DNA of 64,000 nt from Paenibacillus terrae (GCF_000943545.1 NZ_JTHP01000009.1:62001-126000), one strand, 5' to 3'. Positions 26,548 through 36,212 are shown, numbered from the stretch's first letter. Notes: generated from the letters alone by a model not told the origin. Made by a program: numbers and translations.

Positions 26548-27462
26548 CTACACCATACGATAGCCTGCAAACGATGCACGTGTCTCGCTAATCCAGCGCC
26601 GTGCTGTCGGCCCCAGATCAGTCGTCTCCGAGTAGATAAGGGAGGTGGTGCGTCGTGTCTCCTTCAGATCGGGCAAGTACAGCGCTGTTAGCCCATTATC
26701 CCGCAGCAGCTCGCTGCGCAAGTAGGATTTGGGCAGCAATGCGGAAGCCTTGCAGGTCGGCAGCAGGCGCACAATCGCCTCGAACGAGTCGATTTCCATA
26801 CGGATATCCGGCATGATGCCGCTGCGCTGGAACAGGTCATCTGTAAGACTGCGATACCAGGTTCCCTTGGAAAAAATAATCATCGGCAGTCCTTGCAGGT
26901 CTTTCATCGAGGCCGTTCCCGTCTTCATCGTTAATTCATGTCCGATCGGAACGACTAGCTCCAAATGATCATCAAACAGCGGAATGCAACGCAGTCCGGC
27001 CTCATGAATGGCAGACCCGACAATACCAGCGTCTGCTTTTTTGTCGCGTACAAAAGCGACGATTTCATGGGTTTTGCCCGTGAGTAGTTTCAGCTCGGTT
27101 TGGGGATGCTTGCTCATGAAAGCTTCAACGAGGGTAGGCAGGGTCGTTTGGAGTGTCGTCAAACTCGCGCCCAGTGTGAGCATGCTCTGGGCTTCGTTTT
27201 TGTGCTGGGACAGCTTTTGCAAAAAGCGGAGCTGCCGTTGCCGTTGCTCCAGTGCGAAGGTATATACAAATCGGCCTGTCGACGTAATTTCGAGTCGTTT
27301 GCCCCTCCGATCAAAGAGGTTCACACCCATCTCTTCCTCCAGCTTGGCGATTTTGCGGGACAGGGCCGGCTGGGACAGATTAAGCAGCTTGGAGGCTTTA
27401 TTCAGGCTGGATTGCTCGACAATGACAGCAAAAGCGTTCAAATCCTCAAACAAATCGTCCAC
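26548..27462 (-). CDS. LysR-family transcriptional regulator
   Basis: A 304-residue LysR protein. The N-terminal winged helix reads LNLSQPALSRKIAKLEEEMG, and the remainder is a two-lobed effector-binding domain. A GTG at 27462 has GAGAGG only two bases before it; TTG 27453, giving MFEDLNAF, has better spacing. It is divergent from sdhCAB with about 220 bases between, so regulation of succinate dehydrogenase is a reasonable inference, as LysR proteins commonly control the divergent gene. Confidence 0.85.
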   Translation of the reverse strand: MDDLFEDLNAFAVIVEQSSLNKASKLLNLSQPALSRKIAKLEEEMGVNLFDRRGKRLEITSTGRFVYTFALEQRQRQLRFLQKLSQHKNEAQSMLTLGASLTTLQTTLPTLVEAFMSKHPQTELKLLTGKTHEIVAFVRDKKADAGIVGSAIHEAGLRCIPLFDDHLELVVPIGHELTMKTGTASMKDLQGLPMIIFSKGTWYRSLTDDLFQRSGIMPDIRMEIDSFEAIVRLLPTCKASALLPKSYLRSELLRDNGLTALYLPDLKETRRTTSLIYSETTDLGPTARRWISETRASFAGYRMV

Positions 27463-27600
27463 TTCCTCTCTATATGCAAAAAAGACATAACAATTAATAC
27501 GTATATTGCAATTCCATTATAAGCCGAAAAGGAGTAACATGAAAGCGACACAAGATGTTCACACTTTTGTTTTCCCCTTTAAGGAACACCTTGTTGGACA

Positions 27601-27655
27601 TTTCCTGTCGGAAACTGTCATTTTATATGTTATATTACTATTGAAAACGCTATTA
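27601..27655 (+). promoter_or_regulatory. Putative operators upstream of sdhC (inverted repeat and cre-like site)
   Basis: TTTCC tgtc GGAAA (27601-27614) is a short inverted repeat in the lysR-sdhC intergenic region, a candidate LysR site. TGAAAACGCTATTA (27642-27655) matches the CcpA cre consensus TGWNANCGNTNWCA at all but one defined position and lies 25 bases before the sdhC start. Catabolite control of sdhCAB is inferred. Confidence 0.45.
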
Positions 27656-27679
27656 TTGGGAGAAGGGAGCATTACCTAG

Positions 27680-28354
27680 ATGAGAGGATTTTATTCCAGA
27701 AAGCTGCACTCGCTTCTTGGCGTCATCCCGCTGGCTCTGTTTTTTGTAGAGCATTTGGTGACCAACTTCACAGCGGTGGAGGGCGGCAAGGAAGGATTCA
27801 ATCGCAGCGTGGCCTTCCTGAATGGTCTACCGCTTGTTATTGTGCTTGAAACGTTATTTATTTACTTGCCATTGCTGTTCCATGGAATCTATGGCTTGTA
27901 TATCGCTTATCAGGCCGATCCGAATGTCAAAAATTTTGGCTATTCGCGTAACTGGCGCTTTCTGTTTCAGCGCATTTCCGGTGTGATTACGTTCGTATTC
28001 ATTATCTGGCACGTATATGATACACGTTTCCAGGTGGCTCTGGGTAATGTAACACATGAGGAGCTAGGCGGCGTGATGCATGGCATTGTAACCAATCCGG
28101 TTTATTTTACCCTTTATTTAATCAGTGTCGTTTCGGCATCCTTTCACTTTGCTAACGGACTATGGGCTTTTATGGTCAGTTGGGGGATTACGGTGGGACC
28201 GCGTGCACAAAAAGTGTCCTCCTATATCTGCATGACCTTGTTCGTGGTTGTATCCATCGGCTTCATCGCTTCCCTGTTGGCATTCCGCAGCGCGGAATTC
28301 CAGGAAACGGCAACCGCCTTGATACAAAGCAGTGCTATTCAACAGCTGCTGTAA
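27680..28354 (+). CDS. sdhC: Succinate dehydrogenase cytochrome b558 subunit
   Basis: The membrane anchor of Bacillus-type succinate:menaquinone reductase. The 224-residue protein has five hydrophobic segments and conserved His residues in KLHSLLGVIP, FFVEHLVTN, IIWHVYDTR and ASFHFANGLW, which provide the two heme b ligands. The start has GAAGGGAG upstream. It heads the operon sdhC-sdhA-sdhB. Confidence 0.93.
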   Translation: MRGFYSRKLHSLLGVIPLALFFVEHLVTNFTAVEGGKEGFNRSVAFLNGLPLVIVLETLFIYLPLLFHGIYGLYIAYQADPNVKNFGYSRNWRFLFQRISGVITFVFIIWHVYDTRFQVALGNVTHEELGGVMHGIVTNPVYFTLYLISVVSASFHFANGLWAFMVSWGITVGPRAQKVSSYICMTLFVVVSIGFIASLLAFRSAEFQETATALIQSSAIQQLL

Positions 28355-28460
28355 AAAATGAATGCACACTTTACGTGTTTGCAATACATCGTTTGCAAAT
28401 TCTATTTCTTATGGTAAAAGGGGATTTGGCTAAAATCCTGAAAAAAAGGAGTGAGCAGAA

Positions 28461-30206
28461 ATGGCAGCATCCAACATTATTGTCGTGGGCGGCGGTCTTG
28501 CGGGTCTAATGGCTACGATCAAGGCGGCAGAGGCAGGAGTTCACGTTCATTTATTTTCTTTGGTTCCGGTCAAAAGGTCCCACTCCGTTTGTGCTCAAGG
28601 GGGCATCAACGGCGCGGTGAATACGAAGGGGGAAGGCGACTCGCCCTGGATTCACTTTGACGATTCGGTCTATGGCGGCGACTTTCTGGCCAACCAGCCT
28701 CCGGTAAAAGCGATGTGCGAAGCGGCTCCGGGGATTATCCATCTCATGGACCGCATGGGTGTCATGTTTAACCGGACACCGGAAGGATTGCTGGATTTCC
28801 GTCGCTTCGGCGGTACGCAGCATCATCGGACAGCCTTTGCCGGAGCGACGACAGGGCAGCAGCTTCTGTACGCACTTGATGAGCAGGTACGACGCTGGGA
28901 ATCCGAGGGCTTGGTGACCAAGTATGAAAACTGGGAGTTTTTACAGGCTGTACTGGATGATGAGAGTATCTGTCGCGGCATCTGTGCGCAGGATTTGCGC
29001 ACGATGGAAGTGAAGACTTTTGTAGCGGATGCAGTTATTTTGGCATCGGGCGGACCTGGCATTATTTTCGGTAAAACCACGAATTCCGTGATTAATACCG
29101 GTACGGCTGCCGGGGCGGTATATCAGCAGGGCGTACGCTATGCCAACGGCGAGTTTATCCAGATTCATCCGACGGCTATTCCGGGGGATGACAAGCTGCG
29201 TCTGATGTCCGAGTCGGCACGGGGAGAGGGCGGCCGTATTTGGACGTATAAGGACGGCAAGCCGTGGTATTTCCTCGAAGAAAAGTATCCGGCTTATGGA
29301 AATCTGGTCCCTCGTGATATTGCGACACGTGAAATATTCAGTGTATGCGTCGATGATGGGCTTGGCATTAATGGCGAGAACATGGTGTACCTTGATCTGT
29401 CCCACAAGGACCCGAAAGAGCTGGACGTGAAGCTGGGCGGTATTATTGAAATTTATGAAAAATTCGTCGGTGACGATCCGCGTAAAATACCGATGAAAAT
29501 CTTCCCGGCTGTGCATTATTCGATGGGCGGCATGTGGGTCGATTACAATCAGATGACAAATATTCCGGGGCTGTTTGCTGCAGGGGAATGTGAATTCCAG
29601 TATCACGGAGCGAACCGTTTGGGTGCAAACTCGCTGCTGTCAGCTATTTACGGCGGGATGGTGGCTGGACCAAAGGCTGTAGAATACATTAAAGGTTTGA
29701 AAAAATCAGCGCAGGATGTAGCTTCCTCCGTGTTCGATGCGGCGGTCAACCAGCAGACAGAGAAGTATGAGCGTATTTTGCATATGGACGGGAAAGAAAA
29801 TGCCTATGTCCTTCATAAAGAGCTGGGCGAGTGGATGACGAACAACATGACCGTGGTTCGTTATAATGACAAGCTGGAAGCTACGATCCACAAGATCAAG
29901 GAGCTGAAGGAGCGTTATTCCAACATTAATATTAATGATGCTTCGCGCTGGAACAATGCGGGTGCGGCGTTCACACGTCAGCTGTGGAATATGATGGAGC
30001 TGGCCGAAGCGATGACTAAAGGGGCGCTGCTGCGTAACGAAAGCCGTGGAGCCCACTACAAACCGGACTTCCCGGACCGTAACGATGAGGATTTCCTGAA
30101 AACGACGATTGCGGACTGGACACCGGAAGGACCGCAAATCTCATATGAAGCGGTAGATGTTTCGTTGATCAAGCCGCGTATTCGGGATTACTCCAAGAAC
30201 AAGTAA
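28461..30206 (+). CDS. sdhA: Succinate dehydrogenase flavoprotein subunit
   Basis: The 581-residue catalytic subunit oxidises succinate to fumarate. It has the FAD fold VVGGGLAGLMATIKAAEAG at residue 6, the covalent-FAD His in RSHSVCAQGGIN near residue 40, catalytic residues in the HPTAIPGDD region (about residue 235) and the conserved GANRLGANSLLSA near 387. ATG 28461 has AAAAGGAG upstream. It is followed after 28 bases by sdhB. Confidence 0.96.
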   Translation: MAASNIIVVGGGLAGLMATIKAAEAGVHVHLFSLVPVKRSHSVCAQGGINGAVNTKGEGDSPWIHFDDSVYGGDFLANQPPVKAMCEAAPGIIHLMDRMGVMFNRTPEGLLDFRRFGGTQHHRTAFAGATTGQQLLYALDEQVRRWESEGLVTKYENWEFLQAVLDDESICRGICAQDLRTMEVKTFVADAVILASGGPGIIFGKTTNSVINTGTAAGAVYQQGVRYANGEFIQIHPTAIPGDDKLRLMSESARGEGGRIWTYKDGKPWYFLEEKYPAYGNLVPRDIATREIFSVCVDDGLGINGENMVYLDLSHKDPKELDVKLGGIIEIYEKFVGDDPRKIPMKIFPAVHYSMGGMWVDYNQMTNIPGLFAAGECEFQYHGANRLGANSLLSAIYGGMVAGPKAVEYIKGLKKSAQDVASSVFDAAVNQQTEKYERILHMDGKENAYVLHKELGEWMTNNMTVVRYNDKLEATIHKIKELKERYSNININDASRWNNAGAAFTRQLWNMMELAEAMTKGALLRNESRGAHYKPDFPDRNDEDFLKTTIADWTPEGPQISYEAVDVSLIKPRIRDYSKNK

Positions 30207-30234
30207 AAGGAAGATACAGAAAGGAGTGTATTAG

Positions 30235-31002
30235 ATGTCGGAGCAAGCAGTGAAATCGGATAAAACCGTGAAGTTCGTTGTGACCCGTCAGGATGAACCT
30301 AATGCGAATCCATATACGGAAGAATTTGAGTTGGCTTATCGACCGGGGATGAATGTAATCAGTGCGTTGATGGAGATTCAACGTAACCCGGTGGACAGCC
30401 ATGGTAAAGAGACAGCCCCGGTATGCTGGGAGTCGAACTGCCTGGAGGAAGTGTGCGGAGCCTGCTCCATGGTGATTAACGGCAAGCCGCGTCAGGCCTG
30501 TGCCGCGCTTGTGGATAAGCTGGAGCAGCCGATTACCATCGCGCCGATGAGCACATTTCCGGTTGTGCGGGATTTGGTCATCGACCGCAGCCGGATGTTT
30601 AACGCGCTCAAGAAGGTCAAAGCATGGATTCCGATTGACGGTACCTACGATCTGGGCCCCGGCCCCAGAATGGCAGAGAAGAAGCGTCAATGGGCGTATG
30701 AGCTGTCCAAGTGCATGACCTGCGGTGTCTGCCTGGAGGCTTGCCCGAATGTTAACGAGAAAACGACATTCATTGGACCTGCGGCGATATCTCAGGTTCG
30801 TCTGTTCAATAGTCATCCAACTGGGGAAATGAATCAGGAGGAGCGGCTGGATGCGTTGATGACGGACGACGGGCTGGAGGGCTGCGGTAACTCGCAAAAC
30901 TGCGTACGTTCCTGCCCGAAGGGCATTCCGTTGACAACCTCCATTGCTGAAATGAACAAGCAAACGACCAAGCATATGTTCAAGCGCTGGTTGACCGTAT
31001 AG
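30235..31002 (+). CDS. sdhB: Succinate dehydrogenase iron-sulfur subunit
   Basis: A 255-residue electron-transfer subunit. The 2Fe-2S cluster ligands are in CWESNCLEEVCGACSM (residues about 63-78) and a later QACAAL; the 4Fe-4S and third-cluster ligands are in CMTCGVCLEACP (about 160) and CGNSQNCVRSCPKGIP (about 220). The ATG has AAAGGAG upstream. It is the last gene of the sdh operon, followed by a strong terminator. Confidence 0.96.
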   Translation: MSEQAVKSDKTVKFVVTRQDEPNANPYTEEFELAYRPGMNVISALMEIQRNPVDSHGKETAPVCWESNCLEEVCGACSMVINGKPRQACAALVDKLEQPITIAPMSTFPVVRDLVIDRSRMFNALKKVKAWIPIDGTYDLGPGPRMAEKKRQWAYELSKCMTCGVCLEACPNVNEKTTFIGPAAISQVRLFNSHPTGEMNQEERLDALMTDDGLEGCGNSQNCVRSCPKGIPLTTSIAEMNKQTTKHMFKRWLTV

Positions 31003-31027
31003 CACTAGACAGTGAATGCTTTATACT

Positions 31028-31069
31028 AAAACAGGCTTTTTTCCTGAACTGGAGAAAGCCTGTTTTTTT
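31028..31069 (+). terminator. Terminator of sdhCAB
   Basis: AAACAGGCTTT pairs with AAAGCCTGTTT (perfect 11 pairs, 14-base loop), followed by a T tract. Confidence 0.9.
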
Positions 31070-31175
31070 GTGCTCAGGACAGATAGGAGTTACCATGGAG
31101 GGAGGAGAGTGGGGCAGCAGTTATGGTATAATTATGGTATTGTGTATCGTTTTTGGAGAAAAGGAGGCTGGACAG

Positions 31176-31985
31176 GTGGCTGTACAACCGATGACGCGAC
31201 GGCCTGTTACCGGGTCGGATGTGTTGAAGGGATTAAAGGATCTGGGAGTTCAAAAAGGCATGACACTGCTTGTGCACTCGTCGATGCGCAGCTTCGGCAG
31301 TTTTGTTCCGGGCGGGGCCTCTGCCATTCTTGCATCGTTAACCGAAGCCATTGGCCCGGAAGGGACGCTGGTCACGCCGACGCAATCCCATGATCTGACC
31401 GATCCGTCGACATGGATGAACCCGCCTCTGGATGAGTCATGGTGGGAGCTTGTACGCGAGGAAATGCCTGTCTATGATCCGGCCTGGACACTGACCGGGG
31501 GGATGGGTGTCATTGTAGAAACGTTCCGTGGCCTGCCGGGAACACTGCGCAGTGGACACCCGCATGTTTCGTTTGCGGCCCGTGGACCTGTCGCTTCACG
31601 CTTGCTGGAGGGGCATGAGCTTGATTTCGGGCTGGGTGAACATTCGCCACTAGCGAAGCTGTATGAGGCAGACGCCTATGTGCTGTTGCTGGGCTGTGGA
31701 CATGAGAGCAACACGTCCTTTCATTTGGCCGAACACCGCACGGCGTACAATGGACGTGAAGAAACGACTCATCAGGCCCCAATAATGGTGGACGGGGAGA
31801 GAGCATGGGTCACTTTTCAGGATTTTAATATTACCTCAGATGATTTTGAGCAGCTGGGCCATGACTTTGAACGGGATTGCCCTGCGTGCTTTACACGGGT
31901 CAACATTGGAGAGGCATTCTGTTTTTTAGCGAGGCAGCGCGATTTGGTGGACTACGCAGAACGATGGTTAGCCACCAACCGCTAG
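31176..31985 (+). CDS. AAC(3)-family aminoglycoside N-acetyltransferase-like protein
   Basis: A 269-residue acetyl-CoA-dependent acyltransferase of the antibiotic_NAT family (YokD-like). Visible are LLVHSSMRSFGSFVPGG near residue 30, GTLVTPTQSHD, SGHPHVSFAARG near 128 and LLGCGHESNTSFHLAEHR near 175. The start is GTG 31176 with AAGGAGG 8 bases upstream; an in-frame codon at 31068 has no site. Some chromosomal relatives do not confer aminoglycoside resistance, so the substrate is uncertain. It is a single gene. Confidence 0.85.
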   Translation: MAVQPMTRRPVTGSDVLKGLKDLGVQKGMTLLVHSSMRSFGSFVPGGASAILASLTEAIGPEGTLVTPTQSHDLTDPSTWMNPPLDESWWELVREEMPVYDPAWTLTGGMGVIVETFRGLPGTLRSGHPHVSFAARGPVASRLLEGHELDFGLGEHSPLAKLYEADAYVLLLGCGHESNTSFHLAEHRTAYNGREETTHQAPIMVDGERAWVTFQDFNITSDDFEQLGHDFERDCPACFTRVNIGEAFCFLARQRDLVDYAERWLATNR

Positions 31986-32073
31986 AGGGCTAAAAGCGTG
32001 AGATATTTGAACATTTGAATCATGAGATATCTGAACTGTACAATAGTTGAATAGATAGCAAGGGGGCACGCAT

Positions 32074-33018
32074 ATGGAGAAGACGCCGCAAACCCGCCGC
32101 GAGAGTCAGGATGGCTCACACGATGAGGCCGCGATCCCTCCCGGTTCTTGGCGGCGTTCCATTTCAAATGAGCCAGCCAATCCTTTGCGCCGCCGTTTTT
32201 TGAAAAAAGCCGCTTTAGCGACAGCCGGAACCGCGCTTTTGACTGGAGGATATGCTTCCTTATGGGAGCCTAATCATTTGGAGATTACACGTTTCACACT
32301 AGCTTTGCCCCGTCTGCCGTTGGCTTTTGATGGCATCAGGGTGGTGCATTTTAGTGATGTACATTTGGGCTTTCACATGGATGAGCAGGACCTGCGGGAG
32401 CTTGCGGACCGGATTGCAGGACTGGAGCCGGATTTGCTTTGTTTTACAGGTGATATTGTGGATGATTATGCCGTATCTATGAAAGCTGCTGTTCCGGTCA
32501 TGGCCTCTATGCACGCCACACTCGGCAAATTCGCCATTCTCGGCAATCACGATTATAGAGGGTTACCAGCCGGGGTACAGGAGCTATATCCAAAAACCGG
32601 ATTTACGTTGCTGAGAAATGAACATGTGATTGTGGAGCGAGCAGGACAGCGAATGGCGATTGTCGGTTTAGAGGATGACATTATGGGCAAACCCAATCCA
32701 CGGCGTGCCATCCACGGACTACCTGATGAAATGTGCAAGCTGCTGCTTATGCATGAGCCGGATTATGCGGATGTGGCGGCGAGAATGTCCTTTGATCTTC
32801 AGCTGTCGGGACATACGCATGGAGGACAGGTGCGCTTGCCTGTCATTGGAGCGCCGATGCCGCCTCCAGGTGGACGCAAGTACATTCAGGGATTATTTCA
32901 TGTAGGGACCGACAGGATGCCGCTGTATGTCAGCAGGGGCATTGGCATGACCCAACTGCCGATTCGTGTGCTATGCAGGCCGGAGCTGAGTGTCATTACA
33001 CTGAAATCCGGTCAATAG
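32074..33018 (+). CDS. Tat-exported metallophosphoesterase (YkuE/YaeI-like)
   Basis: A 314-residue protein with a long polar N-terminus, then a twin-arginine signal (NPLRRRFLKKAALATAG) and a hydrophobic stretch, so export in folded form is likely. The calcineurin-like motifs are all present: FSDVHLG, TGDIVDD, LGNHDYRG, LLMHEPDYAD and SGHTHGGQ. YkuE-type enzymes act at the cell wall and relatives hydrolyse UDP-diacylglucosamine or phosphoesters. The ATG has AAGGGGG upstream. Confidence 0.87.
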   Translation: MEKTPQTRRESQDGSHDEAAIPPGSWRRSISNEPANPLRRRFLKKAALATAGTALLTGGYASLWEPNHLEITRFTLALPRLPLAFDGIRVVHFSDVHLGFHMDEQDLRELADRIAGLEPDLLCFTGDIVDDYAVSMKAAVPVMASMHATLGKFAILGNHDYRGLPAGVQELYPKTGFTLLRNEHVIVERAGQRMAIVGLEDDIMGKPNPRRAIHGLPDEMCKLLLMHEPDYADVAARMSFDLQLSGHTHGGQVRLPVIGAPMPPPGGRKYIQGLFHVGTDRMPLYVSRGIGMTQLPIRVLCRPELSVITLKSGQ

Positions 33019-33141
33019 GCTATTATATGTTTACCTTCAATCAGCATGGCTTGTAACTTACTATCAGGATTTTGCAAAATCCTCACATAAAAAGGGTTTA
33101 GTGTAGTCTGTAGCTGTTTCGGATAAAGGAGTGATATTCAG

Positions 33142-33882
33142 ATGGATCGTATTGCTGTCATTTCAGATATACATGGCAATTGGCCTGCCTGCGAGGCGGT
33201 GCTGGAGGATATTGCTTCCCGAGGGATTAGTCGTGTGTTTTGTTTGGGCGATCTGATCGGCAAGGGGCCTAGCCCGTGCGAGGTTCTGGAGGCTGTCCGT
33301 CAACATTGCGAGGTGGTCGTGCGTGGCAATTGGGATGAGCTGGTTAGCATTACGGATGATCTCAATTTTAGCTGGCAAGCCGAGCGCCTGGGCACAGAAC
33401 GGCTACAGTATTTGGCAGACCTACCGTTTCATCATGATTTCAGGATGAATGGACGTCGTATCCGTCTGGTGCATGCTTCGCCGCAAAGTGTATATCATCG
33501 CGTGCAGCCATGGGATGAGCCGGAGAAAAGACTCGCGATGTTCGACCCGTTGGCCGAGGAAAGTGGAAAAGCCGCTTTTGCCCCGGATGTCGTGGGGTAT
33601 GGAGATGTGCATAATGCCTTTATACAGCATTTTCAGGGCAAAACGCTTTTTAATGTCGGCAGTGTTGGCAATCCGCTGGATGTAACTCAGGCTTCCTACT
33701 GCATTTTGGAGGGGAACATGGGAGAAGAGAGTCCTGCACCTTTTTCCATCCAGTTTGTACGTGTGCCTTATGATATTGAGCTGGCGGTGAGACAGGCTGA
33801 GGAAGCAGACGTACCTTCTTTGCCGTATTATATCCGTGAGTTGCGCACAGGCATTTACCGGGGAATTCAGGACCTGGATTGA
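33142..33882 (+). CDS. Cytoplasmic metallophosphoesterase
   Basis: A 246-residue metallophosphatase with the order AVISDIHGNWPA, FCLGDLIGKGP, VRGNWDE, RLVHASP, GYGDVHNAF and NVGSVGNP. This is the YfcE/PrpE-like clade. The second metal-ligand motif has GNWD in place of the more common GNHD. There is no signal peptide. ATG 33142 has AAAGGAG upstream. The substrate cannot be predicted; small nucleotides or phosphodiesters are typical. Confidence 0.85.
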   Translation: MDRIAVISDIHGNWPACEAVLEDIASRGISRVFCLGDLIGKGPSPCEVLEAVRQHCEVVVRGNWDELVSITDDLNFSWQAERLGTERLQYLADLPFHHDFRMNGRRIRLVHASPQSVYHRVQPWDEPEKRLAMFDPLAEESGKAAFAPDVVGYGDVHNAFIQHFQGKTLFNVGSVGNPLDVTQASYCILEGNMGEESPAPFSIQFVRVPYDIELAVRQAEEADVPSLPYYIRELRTGIYRGIQDLD

Positions 33883-33934
33883 GTGTACAACCTATTCGCT
33901 GCAAAAAGCCAATCCATCCGCAGGAGGGATCATT

Positions 33935-34558
33935 GTGCTGACCAGAGAAATGCTTCGTTCAGGGTCAGGGCTACCGGAGCTTTATACCGACCGTGTCCGG
34001 TTGCGCCAGCTACAAGCAAGGGATTACCCCGCGCTGGAACGGATACTGTCCGATCCATTGGTTATCCGGTATGTGAACCGGATTCGCAAGCCAGTCGATG
34101 CGCGGATGCGGCGTCTGGTAGCGCAAATCAGAGTAGCTGCGGATTCCCTGGATTCCCTGCATTTTGCGGTGGAATGGCATGGGGGAAATACAGCAGCAAA
34201 CAACGAACCCGGCGAACTTAATGAACTCAATGAACGCAGCCACTCGCCGCTGCTCGGTATCGCTTCTTTCCAGCAATGGAATGAAAAAGCGGGTGAGGCG
34301 CAGCTAGGCTATATTTTGGACCGTCCTTTCTGGGGACAAGGGCTGGCTACAGAGGTCGTGGAGGAAATGCTGAGATTTGGTTTTGGTGCTTTAAAGCTCA
34401 AGAGGATCGAAGGTCGTTGCCAAGAGGATAATCAGGCTTCCGTGCGCGTGTTGATCAAAAATAAGATGCGCCTACTGCGCACAATCAGTGCCTATGATCA
34501 TTCAGGAGAAGTGCCGAGTGTATTGGTGTTCTCGATTACCCAAGGGGATTATGCATAG
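33935..34558 (+). CDS. GNAT-family N-acetyltransferase
   Basis: A 207-residue RimJ/RimL-like acetyltransferase: TDRVRLRQLQARDYPALERI near the start, LGYILDRPFWGQGLATEVVE as the acetyl-CoA loop, and RIEGRCQEDNQASVRVL. The start is GTG 33935 with CAGGAGGG upstream; the frame could extend to 33836, overlapping the previous gene. An Asn/Glu-rich insert of about 20 residues (GGNTAANNEPGELNELNERS) interrupts the first beta-sheet region. Substrate unknown. Confidence 0.82.
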   Translation: MLTREMLRSGSGLPELYTDRVRLRQLQARDYPALERILSDPLVIRYVNRIRKPVDARMRRLVAQIRVAADSLDSLHFAVEWHGGNTAANNEPGELNELNERSHSPLLGIASFQQWNEKAGEAQLGYILDRPFWGQGLATEVVEEMLRFGFGALKLKRIEGRCQEDNQASVRVLIKNKMRLLRTISAYDHSGEVPSVLVFSITQGDYA

Positions 34559-34669
34559 AAACGACAGTGGAATATTTTGTTACAGAGATGAAATATAACT
34601 GCAAACTAACTCTAACACAGGACGGGTACAATACAGACATGACCCCCTTTTGAATAATATATGTTGCTG

Positions 34670-34699
34670 GGACCCGATGATTCGGGTCCTCTTTTTTTT
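34670..34699 (+). terminator. Terminator after GNAT gene
   Basis: GGACCCGA (34670-34677) and TCGGGTCC (34682-34689) form a perfect 8-pair stem, followed by T residues. Confidence 0.85.
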
Positions 34700-34741
34700 G
34701 CCTTGTTTCTATGGCAGCTACTTGTGATTTACAAGTTACTT

Positions 34742-35629
34742 TTATGATTCATAGGAACGGTTCAGGTTGGTGATCAGGTCGGGAAGCCATTCGGTCAGGC
34801 TAAGGAACGAGTACCCATTTGACTGGGCTTTGGTCGTATCCATATACCAGGATTGTGTAATACCGAATGGAGACATATGCTCGTCGGCTGTTTTTTCTTG
34901 AATCATGGCTTGTTTTCCAGTTACCTGTTCAATGGCGGAAACGAGTTCTCCAATCTTCACAGTACCGTCAGAGCAAGCATTTACGGGTCCTGTCAAATGA
35001 GAGTGACCAAGCCAAAGCAGAAAATTTGCGGCTTCGTCAGAACGGATAAACGAGATGTGCGCTGCCGGATTTGGTATGCCGATTTCTATTCCATCACGAA
35101 CATGCTCAATATGAAAATGAAGTCTTCTCGTATAATCATCTGTTCCTAATACAATCGGAAAACGAACAGCGGCAACCGGGAACGTAGCTTGTTGCATGAA
35201 AACCGCTTCTGCCTGCCGTTTAGCCTCCTGATATGTAAAATCGTCCTTGCCGCCTTTGCGAACCAGGTAAGCCTGGGGGTCGAAGACACTCTCGGTCAGC
35301 ACTTCCGGACTTGGATCGTAGACGGATAAGCTGGAGGTCAGAATATACCGTTTGGCTTTAGTATCAAAAATGCGGCAGGCTTCTCTGGCTTCATCTGGAG
35401 AAAAGCAAATATTATCGTAGACAACATCCCAAACCTGCTCACCTACCGCCTCAGCCAGCGCTTCGGCATCGTTACGATCTGCAATAATCCGTTGGACGCG
35501 GTCACTGAACGAATCGCTTGTTTGACCTCTCGTGAGGATCGTAACGTTATTCTCGGAATCCTTCACCAGACGTTCCACCAGCCTTTTTCCAAAAAAGCGC
35601 GTTCCACCTAATACAAGTATCTTTCTCAT
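34742..35629 (-). CDS. NAD-dependent epimerase/reductase (extended SDR)
   Basis: A 295-residue protein with the Rossmann motif VLGGTRFFGKRLVERL at the N-terminus, TSSLSVYD in place of the catalytic Ser region, and YQEAKRQAE as the YxxxK active site. It resembles isoflavone-reductase-like or sugar-nucleotide epimerases, but the substrate is not predictable. It is a single gene facing the GNAT operon, with the island starting upstream of it. Confidence 0.8.
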   Translation of the reverse strand: MRKILVLGGTRFFGKRLVERLVKDSENNVTILTRGQTSDSFSDRVQRIIADRNDAEALAEAVGEQVWDVVYDNICFSPDEAREACRIFDTKAKRYILTSSLSVYDPSPEVLTESVFDPQAYLVRKGGKDDFTYQEAKRQAEAVFMQQATFPVAAVRFPIVLGTDDYTRRLHFHIEHVRDGIEIGIPNPAAHISFIRSDEAANFLLWLGHSHLTGPVNACSDGTVKIGELVSAIEQVTGKQAMIQEKTADEHMSPFGITQSWYMDTTKAQSNGYSFLSLTEWLPDLITNLNRSYES

Positions 35630-35747
35630 TCATGAATCACTCCTTAAGGGATTGGTTTTATTAAGGTAGACGGAATAATGTTCTCAAAGGAAACGGAACG
35701 ATGAAAGGATTATTTTTCTATAATAATAGTACAAGAAAGGGTTCCGC

Positions 35748-36125
35748 ATGAAAAAAATAAGTCTATTTCAATTTATCATTGTTGTGTTTATGATTTTTGG
35801 CGGTTATGTCCCTTTGATGGATTACCTGAATCATAAAAGTTTTGTCTTATTCAATTTTTCGTTACATTCAAGCTTTCATCTGGTGTTATTTCTTCTTGCT
35901 GTTATTGCGTTATTTGCGGGGATACTGTATTTCTTTTTTAATACACCCTACAGTAAAGTCATTTTAGCAATTGTGGTTTTCATAAACGGCTTGTATACAA
36001 CGACAGGTATTTTTGTCTTTCTCACTCTAAATTTTGATCTGAGTAATATTCCCCTGTTCTTCTTAGCTTTATTATTTTCTATATTTGAGCTCATCGTAGG
36101 TAGGCAACTATTCCGAGAAAAATGA
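35748..36125 (+). CDS. Hypothetical membrane protein
   Basis: A 125-residue, very hydrophobic, Phe-rich protein with four predicted membrane helices (about residues 6-25, 39-62, 69-92, 95-117). The start is ATG 35748 with GAAAGGG upstream. No family is recognised. The base composition is AT-rich, as in the adjacent accessory region. Confidence 0.6.
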   Translation: MKKISLFQFIIVVFMIFGGYVPLMDYLNHKSFVLFNFSLHSSFHLVLFLLAVIALFAGILYFFFNTPYSKVILAIVVFINGLYTTTGIFVFLTLNFDLSNIPLFFLALLFSIFELIVGRQLFREK

Positions 36126-36212
36126 CGTTGTAATCTTAAAATAACCCAATTTGACGACACAGAAATATAGGAATAATTATATATGTAAATATAAACATGT
36201 AAATATATATAA

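Noticed and set aside
30169..31005. 278-residue minus-strand frame opposite sdhB
   Set aside because: It lies wholly antisense to a clear sdhB gene, has no ribosome binding site and has a Cys/His/Arg-rich composition typical of a shadow frame.
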